Shown here piece after piece: positions 1 to 7,429 of a stretch of 8,310 nt of DNA. The notes under the pieces are model-generated. The model was given only the letters and a program-made list of their open reading frames with translations. It had not been told where the DNA came from and made no database searches. Position numbers and translations under genes: made by a program. Position 1 is the stretch's first letter. Each line of letters starts with the position of its first letter. Origin of the DNA: Sulfurivirga caldicuralii (GTDB lineage: Bacteria; Pseudomonadota; Gammaproteobacteria; Thiomicrospirales; Thiomicrospiraceae); NCBI GenBank assembly GCA_015661715.1, contig DQVN01000099.1, forward strand, positions 1-8,310, in the 5' to 3' direction.

Positions 1-2
1 CT

Positions 3-980
3 CGCCTGATCGAACGCGCCCTGCGCGAGCAGAATATCCCCTATGTCCTCTCCGGCGGCCAGAGCTTTTTTGACCGTGCCGAAATCAAAGATGTGCTGGC
101 CTACCTGCGCCTGCTCGTCAACCCCGATGATGACACCGCATTTCTGCGTATCGTCAATACCCCTCGCCGAGAAATCGGCGCCAGCACCTTGGAAAAGCTT
201 GGGCACTACGCCCAGAGCCGCGGCATCAGCCTGGCCTATGCCACCACCGAAATAGGTCTATCCACTGCGCTGGACGAACGCCGCTACCAGCGGGTGCGCA
301 CCTTCGGTGAGCAACTGTTTGCCTGGATTCGCGACGCCGAGCACCTGCGCGGCGAAGCGGTGGTCACCTTTGTGCGCGAGCTGCTGGAAACGCTGGAATA
401 TGACAACTGGTTGGAGGAAACCGCCACCAACCCCACGGTGGCGGAGCGGCGCATAGCCAATGTACGCGAACTGGTGCTGTGGTTGGAGCGCCTCGTCCAC
501 AAAGCCTGGGACGAGGATCAGGAAACCCTCTCCCTGGCGCAAATTATTGCCCACATGAGCCTGATGGACATTCTCGACCGCCAGCGTAATGACAAAGCGC
601 AAAATGCCGTCAGTCTCATGACCCTGCATGCCGCCAAGGGGCTGGAATTTCCCCATGTATATCTCATCGGCATGGAAGAAGAGATCCTCCCCCATCGGGA
701 AAACCTCGAATCCCCCGGGCTGGAGGAAGAACGCCGTCTGGCCTATGTGGGCATCACCCGCGCCCAGCGTAGCCTGACCTTGACCTATGCGCGCAAACGG
801 CGGCGCCATGGCGAAGAGATCACCACTGAACCCAGCCGGTTTCTGCACGAGCTGCCCGCTGAACATATCGAATGGGAAGGTAAAGCTGACAGCGCGCAGG
901 ATGCCGAAAAGGAAAAGGCCCGCGGGCGTGAATTTCTCGCCGCCATGCGGGCCCGACTGGCCGAGAAAAACGCCTCGTGA
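3..980 (+). CDS. rep: ATP-dependent DNA helicase Rep (C-terminal part, 5' end outside window)
   Basis: Superfamily 1 (UvrD/Rep) 3'-5' DNA helicase, which unwinds DNA ahead of the replisome and helps restart stalled forks. The reading frame is open from base 3, so the gene starts upstream; 325 codons are visible, roughly the last half of a protein of about 670 residues in E. coli. Helicase motif IV is at visible residues 14-30 (SGGQSFFDRAEIKD), followed by the 2B-domain region. Motif V is near residues 203-225 (LMTLHAAKGLEFPHVY) and motif VI, with its arginine finger, at 240-255 (EERRLAYVGITRAQ). The Walker A and B motifs lie outside the window. Rep is preferred over UvrD because the wording matches Rep (AYLR.L.NPDDD.AFLRIVNTP.REIG) and the protein stops soon after PSRFL.ELP, without the longer UvrD C-terminal tail. 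The stop at 978-980 is 8 bases before the preferred start of the dehydrogenase gene, suggesting co-transcription. Confidence 0.95.
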   Translation, partial: RLIERALREQNIPYVLSGGQSFFDRAEIKDVLAYLRLLVNPDDDTAFLRIVNTPRREIGASTLEKLGHYAQSRGISLAYATTEIGLSTALDERRYQRVRTFGEQLFAWIRDAEHLRGEAVVTFVRELLETLEYDNWLEETATNPTVAERRIANVRELVLWLERLVHKAWDEDQETLSLAQIIAHMSLMDILDRQRNDKAQNAVSLMTLHAAKGLEFPHVYLIGMEEEILPHRENLESPGLEEERRLAYVGITRAQRSLTLTYARKRRRHGEEITTEPSRFLHELPAEHIEWEGKADSAQDAEKEKARGREFLAAMRARLAEKNAS

Positions 981-983
981 GGA
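979..983 (+). promoter_or_regulatory. Ribosome binding site for the dehydrogenase gene
   Basis: GAGGA sits 5 bases before the ATG at 989 and overlaps the rep stop codon. This favours ATG 989 over the in-frame GTG at 977, which overlaps the rep stop as GTGA and has no good ribosome binding site of its own. Inferred from sequence only. Confidence 0.5.
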
Positions 984-988
984 ATGCC

Positions 989-2203
989 ATGTTCCAGTTT
1001 ATACCCCATCGACCCGACCGTATTACCCCGTTCGACATTGCCGCCCTGCCCAAAATCCGCTTTGGCTGGGGCATTCGCCACCAATTAGCCGATTATGTGG
1101 CCCAAATCGCGCAAAACCCCCTGTTTATCGTCTCAAAGCAGGTATTTCACAGTGATTTTGGCCAGGCATTTTTCGCCGATGTAAAAAATCAGGGGGACCC
1201 CTTATACATTGAACCGGTTTCCGGTGAGCCTTCACCGCAACAGGTGGACAACATTGTAGCCCGTGCCCCGGCTGACATTGATTGGGTGATCGGCATAGGC
1301 GGCGGCTCTGCGCTGGATACGGCCAAAGCGGTGGCCGGGTTGCTGCCCAGCCGCACCAGCGTGATGGATTATCTGGAAGGCGTAGGCGCTGGCAAGCCTT
1401 ATCCGGGCGATGCGCTCCCCTGGCTGGCGGTACCCACCACTGCAGGCACGGGTTCCGAGACCACCAAAAACGCCGTGCTCAGTCAATTGGGGCAATTCAA
1501 AAAATCCTTTCGCCACGAAACCCTGGTGGCCAAAGAGGCGTGGCTGGATCCCGCCTTTCTGCCCAGCCTGCCGGAAGCGGTGCGCTATGCTACCGCCATG
1601 GACGCCTTTACCCAACTGCTGGAATCCTATGTCACCCGTAAGGCCAATCCCCTCACCGATGCCTTAGCCTGGCAGGGCATGCAACTGTGGCATCAGGCGC
1701 TGGCGGAGACGCACAGCCCCCAGGAGACCATCCGTCAGGACGCCTATGGTCGGCTGATGCTGTCTGCCACCCTATCCGGCATTACCCTGGCCAATGCCGG
1801 ATTGGGCGCAGTGCATGGACTGGCCGGCCCCGTCGGCGCCTACTGCAAAGCGCCCCACGGCATGGTCTGCGCCGCCTTGCTTGCCCCGATCACCGCGGCC
1901 AATATCACCGCCTTACAGCAGGAAAATACGCCCCAGGCCCAGCATACTTTGCACAAATACGCCCAGGTGGGGCGTCTGTTGATGCAAGATTCAGCCCTGG
2001 ATGAGGCCGCTGCGCTTGCCAGCCTGCAGCAAAAGCTCCACACCCTGTCACAAGACTACGGCCCTGGCAGCCTTGCCCGCTACGGGCTGAACGAGGAAGT
2101 TATCGAACAGGTCATCGCCACCTGCCGGGCGGGCTCCATGCTGGGCAATCCGGTGGTCTTATCCGATGCCGTCCTTGCCGATGCCTTACGCCAGTGCCTG
2201 TAG
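989..2203 (+). CDS. Iron-containing alcohol dehydrogenase family protein
   Basis: NAD(P)-dependent dehydrogenase of the iron-containing alcohol dehydrogenase family (PF00465 type), cytosolic; the substrate cannot be told from sequence. Length is 404 residues from ATG 989 (408 from GTG 977), normal for the family. The N-terminal Rossmann-like half carries the dinucleotide motif GIGGGSALDTAKA (GGGS at residues 104-107) and TTAGTGSE at 150-157. The C-terminal helical half carries the metal site. By comparison with FucO lactaldehyde reductase (Asp196, His200, His263, His277) the counterparts are Asp205, Gln209, His276 and His290, so the second ligand is Gln, not His (codon caa at 1613-1615). The second His of the usual HGMAH motif is also Gly (VHGLAG). 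The tail GNPVVLSDAVLADALR resembles a subfamily with DALTQLIEP-like wording, from memory, so the Gln may be subfamily-wide. The gene directly follows rep and converges on lnt with a 5-base gap. Family assignment is firm; metal identity and reaction are open. Confidence 0.92.
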   Translation: MFQFIPHRPDRITPFDIAALPKIRFGWGIRHQLADYVAQIAQNPLFIVSKQVFHSDFGQAFFADVKNQGDPLYIEPVSGEPSPQQVDNIVARAPADIDWVIGIGGGSALDTAKAVAGLLPSRTSVMDYLEGVGAGKPYPGDALPWLAVPTTAGTGSETTKNAVLSQLGQFKKSFRHETLVAKEAWLDPAFLPSLPEAVRYATAMDAFTQLLESYVTRKANPLTDALAWQGMQLWHQALAETHSPQETIRQDAYGRLMLSATLSGITLANAGLGAVHGLAGPVGAYCKAPHGMVCAALLAPITAANITALQQENTPQAQHTLHKYAQVGRLLMQDSALDEAAALASLQQKLHTLSQDYGPGSLARYGLNEEVIEQVIATCRAGSMLGNPVVLSDAVLADALRQCL

Positions 2204-2213
2204 CGGCATCAGC
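2177..2213. terminator. Possible weak bidirectional hairpin at the convergent gene ends
   Basis: Bases 2177-2185 (GCCGATGCC) pair with 2205-2213 (GGCATCAGC) around a 19-base loop. The stem has one mismatch (C-A) in the + strand RNA but reads as a full 9-pair stem with one G-U in the - strand RNA. It spans both stop codons of the convergent genes, where termination is needed. There is no clear U-run on either side and the loop is long, so a factor-independent terminator is doubtful and the match may be chance. Confidence 0.2.
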
Positions 2214-3759
2214 GTCGACGCAGATAGCGCAGGGCCAGAACAAAGCCAAACACGCTGCCCAATAAAAACAGTAGCGGCAACTCACCCCAGCGGGCAAAAG
2301 GCGTCAGCCCGGTATAGGGCTGAAGATTGGCCCTTAACACGCCGGGCGCATAGGCCGGTAGCTGTTCGATAATCCGCCCATCCACATCGATCAACGCCGT
2401 ATAGCCGGTATTGGTCGCCCGGGCAAAGGGACGCCCCAACGCTTTGGCGCGCATCTGAACCTCTTGCAGCGCTTGCGCCGGTTCCAGCGTATGGGCAAAC
2501 CAGGCGTCATTGCTGACGGTGATAAAGTAGTTTGCTTTGGGCAGCTGGTAACGGAGCTCTTCCCCAAACTGGGTTTCAAAACAGATGGCCATACCCGCAT
2601 GATAGCGCCCCAGACGCATGGGTTCGGGTGGGAAAGGCCCTGGAGAGAACTGATCAAAAGGAATGTTCAACCACGTAAACAACGGCGCCAAGACCTCAGC
2701 GAAGGGATAGTACTCCCCTATGAGCACCAGATGATACTTTTTATACACCCCATAAGGGTTTTGGCCAATATTGACCAGCGCGTTGTGGTAACGTTGATCC
2801 GCCTCCCGCCAGATGGTGCCGATGAGGATATCTTTCTTCAGAATTTGCGCATCACGGATAAAGGTTTTCAGCGCCCCCTTTTCCACCAGGTCAAAAAAGC
2901 CGGGCACGGCTGTCTCCGGCCAGACAATCACATCCGCACCCAGATTCTGTTTGGTCATGCGCACATAGGTTTGCAGTTGAGAATAAAATTTTTCCGGCTG
3001 CCACTTTTCCTCCTGAGGAATATTGCCCTGCAACAAGGCCATATCCACCGGCTGACCGTGTGGTGTTGTCCAGCGAACATCCGACAGGCTACCGCCTGCC
3101 AGCCAGACGGCGGCAAACACCAAGGGCGCGCCAATCCATGCACCCCGCTCGATGAGCCATACCAGGGCCGCAGCCGACAGCGCCAGCGCCCAACCGACCC
3201 CATAAACACCCAACAGCGGCGCATAACCATCCAACCAGGTGAGAATATGGCTGGTGCCCAGATTGAGCACCGGATACCCCCCCAGGAGATGGCCACGCAG
3301 ATATTCCCCGGCCACCCAGGCGGCCGGATAAATGATCAACAGCCCCCAAACCGAACCCGGGTGGGTGAAACGCTTAGCCAACCAACCGGCCAGCGCCGGA
3401 AACAGGCTCAGGTAGATAACCCAGGCGACAACCGCCAATAGAGCCAATGGCAGCGGCGCGCCACCATACACATAGATGCTGGAGAACAGCCAACTGGCCC
3501 CCACCCCAAACAGCCCCAGCCCATACCAGAAGCCCACCTTGAAGGCATCACCCGGTCGTTCACTGCGGTACCACAGCCAGAAAAGCCCGCTCAGGGACAA
3601 CAGCGCCAAGGGGGCAAATGAAAAAGGTGCGAAGGCAAAGACCGCCAGCGCACCCAAACCTGCCGCCTGAATATGCACCCAGCGGGGGCGCCACAGCCCC
3701 AGAAGCGCTCTCCCGACTCGTCTGAAATCAGGCTTCCAGGGCCTCAGGCGCTGTGTCAT
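2209..3759 (-). CDS. lnt: Apolipoprotein N-acyltransferase
   Basis: Integral inner-membrane enzyme that transfers an acyl chain from phospholipid to the N-terminal Cys of apolipoproteins, the last step of lipoprotein maturation. Length is 516 residues from ATG 3759 (520 from ATG 3771); the E. coli protein has 512. A basic N-terminus precedes several hydrophobic segments over about residues 27-222, then a periplasmic carbon-nitrogen hydrolase domain (about 237-475) and a last membrane helix (about 493-509). The expected triad is visible as Glu282 (WPETA), Lys341 (YKKYHL) and Cys393 (ICFE), with the conserved Trp253 (NIPQEEKW), Glu349 (GEYYPF) and Glu395. Two local oddities are HLVLIGEY instead of the usual HLVPFGEY, and Phe394 where E. 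coli has Tyr388. The start lies inside the end of corC (32-base overlap), preceded by AAGG at 3768-3765 with 5-base spacing. The stop is 5 bases from the convergent dehydrogenase stop. Last gene of the - strand operon. Confidence 0.95.
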   Translation of the reverse strand: MTQRLRPWKPDFRRVGRALLGLWRPRWVHIQAAGLGALAVFAFAPFSFAPLALLSLSGLFWLWYRSERPGDAFKVGFWYGLGLFGVGASWLFSSIYVYGGAPLPLALLAVVAWVIYLSLFPALAGWLAKRFTHPGSVWGLLIIYPAAWVAGEYLRGHLLGGYPVLNLGTSHILTWLDGYAPLLGVYGVGWALALSAAALVWLIERGAWIGAPLVFAAVWLAGGSLSDVRWTTPHGQPVDMALLQGNIPQEEKWQPEKFYSQLQTYVRMTKQNLGADVIVWPETAVPGFFDLVEKGALKTFIRDAQILKKDILIGTIWREADQRYHNALVNIGQNPYGVYKKYHLVLIGEYYPFAEVLAPLFTWLNIPFDQFSPGPFPPEPMRLGRYHAGMAICFETQFGEELRYQLPKANYFITVSNDAWFAHTLEPAQALQEVQMRAKALGRPFARATNTGYTALIDVDGRIIEQLPAYAPGVLRANLQPYTGLTPFARWGELPLLFLLGSVFGFVLALRYLRRR

Positions 3760-4588
3760 CCTCACCTTCATCCTGGAAAGTCAATTTCAGCTCGCGGATC
3801 CTGCGCCCATCGCTCTTGACCACCTCGAGCTGTACTCCATCCAGCTCCAACACCTCGCCTTCCTGCGGAATATGAGCCAGCGCTTTTACCACACAGCCGC
3901 CAATGGTCTCCACCTCTTCACAGGTCAACTGTTGTTTGAAATAGCGGTTGAAATCCTCCAGCGGCATCTGCGCATCCACCAGGTAGAATCCCTTGCGCTT
4001 ACGCACATATTTTTCTTCTTCATCGTATTCGTCTTCAATTTCCCCCACGATCTCTTCGAGCACATCTTCAATGGTGACCAGCCCGGACAGTTCCTTGTAT
4101 TCATCCACCACCAGCGCCAGATGCGTCCGACCGGTCTTGAACTCACGCAAAATCACATTCAACCGCTTACTCTCAGGGACAAACACCGGCGTACGGTAGA
4201 GCTTGCGCAAATCGTCTTTTTCGTTGAGTTCCCCATTGACCAAAGCGCGCAACACATCCTTGGTCATCAAGATTCCCAGCACCTCCTCCCGGCCATTACC
4301 CAGGACAGGATAACGGGAATGCCCTTCTTCAACGATGCAGTGCAAAATCGCCTCCAGCGTATCGTCATCATCGACAAAATCCATTTTGGAGCGGGGAATC
4401 ATCACATCCCGCACGCGCAGGTCGGTCACATGCAACACCCGCTCAATCATGCGCTGCGCATCCGCTTCGATCAAACCTCGACCCACCGCCTCTCTTAAAA
4501 GCTGGATCAACTCCTCTCGACTTTTCGGCCCATCATTGAACAGACTTTTTACTTTTTCCAGCCAACTACTCTGCCCTTCTTCGCTCAT
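3728..4588 (-). CDS. corC: CBS-domain protein of the HlyC/CorC family (CorC/YbeX)
   Basis: Cytosolic CBS-pair protein, 286 residues (E. coli YbeX 292). E. coli CorC is named for its role in Mg2+/Co2+ efflux with CorA; newer work links YbeX to ribosome metabolism, which fits its neighbours. The N-terminal 55 residues are helical-looking. The first CBS unit begins at about residue 58 (VRDVMIPRSKMDFV) and the second runs from about 134 to 185, including HLALVVDEY (156-164) and the signature GLVTIEDVLEEIVGEI.DEYD at 169-189. A CorC_HlyC transporter-associated domain follows at about 196-272 (ETIGG.V, IPQEGE). There is no transmembrane DUF21/CNNM segment, so this is the soluble CorC form, not a membrane exporter. 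An acidic tail ends the protein. The start ATG overlaps the ybeY stop as ATGA, with GAGG 4 bases upstream, so translation is probably coupled. The lnt start lies inside its 3' end. Confidence 0.94.
   Translation of the reverse strand: MSEEGQSSWLEKVKSLFNDGPKSREELIQLLREAVGRGLIEADAQRMIERVLHVTDLRVRDVMIPRSKMDFVDDDDTLEAILHCIVEEGHSRYPVLGNGREEVLGILMTKDVLRALVNGELNEKDDLRKLYRTPVFVPESKRLNVILREFKTGRTHLALVVDEYKELSGLVTIEDVLEEIVGEIEDEYDEEEKYVRKRKGFYLVDAQMPLEDFNRYFKQQLTCEEVETIGGCVVKALAHIPQEGEVLELDGVQLEVVKSDGRRIRELKLTFQDEGEDDTAPEALEA
3765..3768 (-). promoter_or_regulatory. Ribosome binding site deciding the lnt start
   Basis: AAGG ends 5 bases before ATG 3759 and lies within the last codons of corC. The alternative ATG at 3771 has only an AGG directly touching it, a poor spacing, so 3759 is preferred. 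The two starts differ by four residues only. Confidence 0.4.
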
Positions 4589-5052
4589 TTGTCCTCTATC
4601 TCTTGATACGGGTTGGCAAAACCCAAATCAGCCAGTATATCGATTTCCAGACCTTCCATCTCCCTCGCCTGAGTGTCGGTCAGGTGATCATAGCCCAGCA
4701 GATGCAAGGTCCCATGCACCACCATATGGGCCCAATGGGCCAGCAAAGGCTTGCGCTGATCGATCGCCTCCTGCTCCACCACTTGGGCACAAATGACCAG
4801 ATCGCCCAGATAGACAGCACCCAGCGCATCGGCTATATCCTGAGGCAGCTCAAAGGGAAAGGAGAGCACATTGGTGGGCGCATCACGATGGCGGTATTGA
4901 GCATTCAGCGCCCGGCTCTCCTCCGGCGAAACGATGCGCAGGGTCAAATCCCCCGTCCTGCCGGTGCGGGCGAATACCGCCTCGGTCCACGCTTGACAGT
5001 GCTGCGCCGTGGGCAGGGATCGGGGCGTAATGGCCCACTGCAGCTCAATCAT
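4585..5052 (-). CDS. ybeY: Endoribonuclease / rRNA maturation factor YbeY
   Basis: Small cytosolic metalloprotein (UPF0054) needed for 16S rRNA 3' end maturation and late 70S ribosome quality control. Length is 155 residues, the same as in E. coli. The metal-binding motif H-x3-H-x5-H is complete: His113, His117 and His123 in VVHGTLHLLGYDH. The conserved stretch NAQYRHRDAPTNVLSFPFE is at residues 50-68 and its Arg54 probably corresponds to the conserved Arg59 of E. coli. A very good ribosome binding site (AAGGAGG, 5063-5057, 4 bases from ATG) lies in the last codons of phoH, and the start overlaps the phoH stop as ATGA. Its place between phoH/ybeZ and corC/ybeX is the conserved order; YbeZ and YbeY are reported partners. 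No missing key residue was seen. Confidence 0.96.
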   Translation of the reverse strand: MIELQWAITPRSLPTAQHCQAWTEAVFARTGRTGDLTLRIVSPEESRALNAQYRHRDAPTNVLSFPFELPQDIADALGAVYLGDLVICAQVVEQEAIDQRKPLLAHWAHMVVHGTLHLLGYDHLTDTQAREMEGLEIDILADLGFANPYQEIEDK

Positions 5053-6026
5053 GGCGCCTCCTTACGCCGACGCTCCGCCCGATCATAGGCACGGACGATT
5101 TTCTGCACCAGAGGGTGACGCACCACATCCTTGGCCTGAAAAAAAGTGAAACCGATACCCTCCACCCCTTCCAGCACTTCCAGCACATCGCGCAGGCCGG
5201 ACTGCTGTTGCCGCGGCAGATCACACTGGGTAATATCGCCGGTGATCACCGCGCTGGCGCCAAAACCCATGCGGGTCAGAAACATCTTCATCTGTTCCAC
5301 GGTGGTGTTCTGCGCCTCATCCAGAATAATAAACGCCTCATTCAGCGTACGCCCGCGCATAAACGCCAGCGGTGCAATCTCAATCACATGCTTCTCAATC
5401 AACCGCTCCACCGTCTCGAAGCCCAGCATTTCATACAGGGCGTCATACAGCGGACGCAGGTAGGGATCCACTTTCTGACTCAAATCACCGGGCAGAAACC
5501 CCAGCCGTTCACCCGCCTCCACCGCCGGACGAGTCAGCACAATCCGACGCACCTGCTCCCGTTCCAGCGCCTCCACGGCCGCGGCCACCGCCAGATAGGT
5601 CTTGCCGGTGCCCGCCGGGCCGACGCCAAAGTTGACCGGATAGGTCTGCAGATTGTCAAGATACTGCGCCTGGCTGGGATTACGGCTTTTGATCACCTTG
5701 CGCCGGGTTTTGAGGATGCGTTGCGAGTCGCTCACCGGCGCTGCATCCTCATAACCATATTGCTGTAGCGCCAGGTGCACTTTGCGCGGATCCAAGGTTT
5801 CCCGCGCGGCCTGATCATACAGATCCCGCAGCACCTGCTCTGCCTTGACGATGCGCTCTGCCAGACCGGTGATCCTGAACTTAAAACCCAGGTGGTTTAC
5901 CTCCACCCCCAAGCGCAGCTCCACCTGCTCCAAATGTTCACTGTGGAAGCCCACCAGGTTTTGCAGACGCTCATTATCGTGAGGGGACAGCTCGAAAGAA
6001 ACGGAATGTAAAATATGACTGCTCAT
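5049..6026 (-). CDS. phoH: PhoH family ATPase (YbeZ type)
   Basis: PhoH-like P-loop NTPase, related to the helicase core fold; in E. coli the orthologue YbeZ works with YbeY in rRNA/ribosome processing. Length is 325 residues from ATG 6026 (E. coli YbeZ about 346). An N-terminal KH-like segment at about residues 10-75 ([25 protein letters not shown]) precedes the PhoH ATPase domain from about 110 onward. Walker A is GPAGTGKT at 136-143, Walker B is FIILDEAQN at 232-240, and the later [11 protein letters not shown] at about 261-271 is typical of the family. ATG 6026 is preferred over the in-frame GTG at 6050 because it gives a 4-base ATGA overlap with the miaB stop, as at the next two junctions, and an N-terminus like that of YbeZ; however, no clear ribosome binding site precedes it. 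Translation is probably coupled to miaB. Confidence 0.95.
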   Translation of the reverse strand: MSSHILHSVSFELSPHDNERLQNLVGFHSEHLEQVELRLGVEVNHLGFKFRITGLAERIVKAEQVLRDLYDQAARETLDPRKVHLALQQYGYEDAAPVSDSQRILKTRRKVIKSRNPSQAQYLDNLQTYPVNFGVGPAGTGKTYLAVAAAVEALEREQVRRIVLTRPAVEAGERLGFLPGDLSQKVDPYLRPLYDALYEMLGFETVERLIEKHVIEIAPLAFMRGRTLNEAFIILDEAQNTTVEQMKMFLTRMGFGASAVITGDITQCDLPRQQQSGLRDVLEVLEGVEGIGFTFFQAKDVVRHPLVQKIVRAYDRAERRRKEAP

Positions 6027-7423
6027 AAGGCGTAATACTGCGGGCTGCACACCTGATCGGCCTCCGGCGTGGCCACGATTTCACCGCGCAAGGAGTTGGT
6101 AAAGGCATCCGTGATGCGCACATCCACGAACTGACCGATCAGCTCTGGCGAACCTGGGAAATTGACCACCCGGTTGTTCTCAGTCCGCCCCGCCATTTCA
6201 GCAGCCGTCTTACGCGACGGACGCTCCACCAGCACACGCTGGATCGTGCCCACCATGGCCTCACTGAACGCCTGAGTCTGTCGATTGAGCAATGCCTGCA
6301 ACTCATGCAAACGACGCTTTTTCACCGCCATGGGCACATCATCCGGCAGACTGGCCGCCGGTGTCCCCGGCCGAGGACTGTAGATAAAGCTGAAGGAACG
6401 GTCGTATTGCAATTCTTCAATCAACTGCAAGGTCTTAAGGTGATCGTCTTCCGTCTCTCCCGGGAAGCCGACGATGAAATCACCGGAGAGACTCAGATCC
6501 GGTCGGTGCTGACGAATCCGCCGGATAATGGCCTTGTATTCAATGACCATGTGGTTACGCTTCATCAGCGCCAGAATACGATCGGAGCCGGACTGTATGG
6601 GCAGGTGCAGATGAGAGACCAACTCAGGCACCTCGGCGAAGGTGTCGATAATCGCTGGCGTCATCTCATTGGGATGAGAGGTGGTAAAGCGAATGCGATC
6701 AATGCCGGGCACCTGCGCCACAGCATGAATCAGCACCGACAAATCCGCCACCTCTCCATCGGCCATATCACCCCGATAGGCGTTGACATTCTGCCCCAGC
6801 AGGTTGATCTCACGTACCCCTTGCGCCGCCAGTTGCTGCACTTCCGCCATCACATCATCGAAGGGACGGCTCACCTCCTCGCCGCGGGTATAGGGCACCA
6901 CGCAGAAGGTACAGTATTTGGAGCACCCTTCCATAATGGAGACATAAGCGCTCACCGAGCTGGCTTCAGGCTTAGGCAGGTGGTCAAATTTTTCAATTTC
7001 CGGAAAAGAGATATCGATTACCACCGCCTTCCGTGCCCCCTGCTGACGCACGCTCAACGCTTCCCGGATCATCTGCGGCAGGCGGTGCAGCGTCTGGGGG
7101 CCAAAGATCACATCCACAAACGGCGCCCGTTGGCGGATCATCTCCCCTTCCTGGGACGCTACACAACCGCCGACCCCAATGATGCGGTTAGGTTTGGCCG
7201 CCTTCCACGCCTTCCACTTGCCCAGCTCATCAAACACCTTCTCCTGCGCCTTCTCGCGCACTGAGCAGGTATTGAGCAGCAGTACATCGGCCTCTTCCGC
7301 CTTCTCCACCGGCTCAAGACCAAAAGCGTTCTTCAGCAAAGCCGCCATTTTCTCCGAGTCATACTCGTTCATCTGGCAGCCATAGGTTTTGATCAGCAAC
7401 CCGCCGTCAAAGGGTGTGCCCAT
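6023..7423 (-). CDS. miaB: tRNA-2-methylthio-N6-dimethylallyladenosine synthase MiaB
   Basis: Radical SAM methylthiotransferase that converts i6A37 to ms2i6A37 in tRNAs reading codons that start with U, using two [4Fe-4S] clusters. Length is 466 residues (E. coli 474). The N-terminal UPF0004 domain has its three cluster cysteines, Cys16 ([14 protein letters not shown]), Cys53 ([14 protein letters not shown]) and Cys87 (GGCVASQEG). The radical SAM domain has Cys167, Cys171 and Cys174 in [20 protein letters not shown] (residues 164-183), with later family motifs LLGQNVNAY (208-216), HLPIQSGSD (273-281) and [13 protein letters not shown] (315-327). A TRAM domain follows at about 383-450. MiaB is preferred over RimO or MtaB from the [10 protein letters not shown] and REKAQEKVF wording. 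The start lies 6 bases after the lysC stop, without a strong ribosome binding site, so it may depend on ribosomes finishing lysC. All catalytic cysteines are present. Confidence 0.97.
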   Translation of the reverse strand: MGTPFDGGLLIKTYGCQMNEYDSEKMAALLKNAFGLEPVEKAEEADVLLLNTCSVREKAQEKVFDELGKWKAWKAAKPNRIIGVGGCVASQEGEMIRQRAPFVDVIFGPQTLHRLPQMIREALSVRQQGARKAVVIDISFPEIEKFDHLPKPEASSVSAYVSIMEGCSKYCTFCVVPYTRGEEVSRPFDDVMAEVQQLAAQGVREINLLGQNVNAYRGDMADGEVADLSVLIHAVAQVPGIDRIRFTTSHPNEMTPAIIDTFAEVPELVSHLHLPIQSGSDRILALMKRNHMVIEYKAIIRRIRQHRPDLSLSGDFIVGFPGETEDDHLKTLQLIEELQYDRSFSFIYSPRPGTPAASLPDDVPMAVKKRRLHELQALLNRQTQAFSEAMVGTIQRVLVERPSRKTAAEMAGRTENNRVVNFPGSPELIGQFVDVRITDAFTNSLRGEIVATPEADQVCSPQYYAL

Positions 7424-7429
7424 AAGCCA

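Noticed and set aside
258..866. 202-codon open frame on the - strand opposite rep
   Set aside because: Antisense to rep motifs V and VI; low-information composition and no neighbour on that strand.
2464..3441. 325-codon open frame on the + strand opposite lnt
   Set aside because: It lies wholly antisense to a clearly recognised lnt, its translation is rich in Gln, Arg, His and Pro with no recognisable domain, and it has no convincing ribosome binding site. It reads as a shadow of the coding bias in lnt.
3872..4498. 208-codon open frame on the + strand opposite corC
   Set aside because: Antisense to corC; the run of Phe and Ile reflects the complement of the Glu/Asp-rich EDEYDEEEK segment of corC.
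5115..5768. 217-codon open frame on the + strand opposite phoH
   Set aside because: Antisense to the PhoH ATPase domain with Walker motifs in the other strand; no domain of its own.
6027..6050. Longer phoH start at GTG 6050
   Set aside because: It would lengthen the overlap with miaB to 28 bases and add eight residues not matching the YbeZ N-terminus; ATG 6026 gives the same ATGA overlap as the next two junctions.
6305..7264. 319-codon open frame on the + strand opposite miaB
   Set aside because: Antisense to miaB, whose cysteine motifs are all intact in the other strand. The translation is His/Arg/Gln-rich with no known motif.
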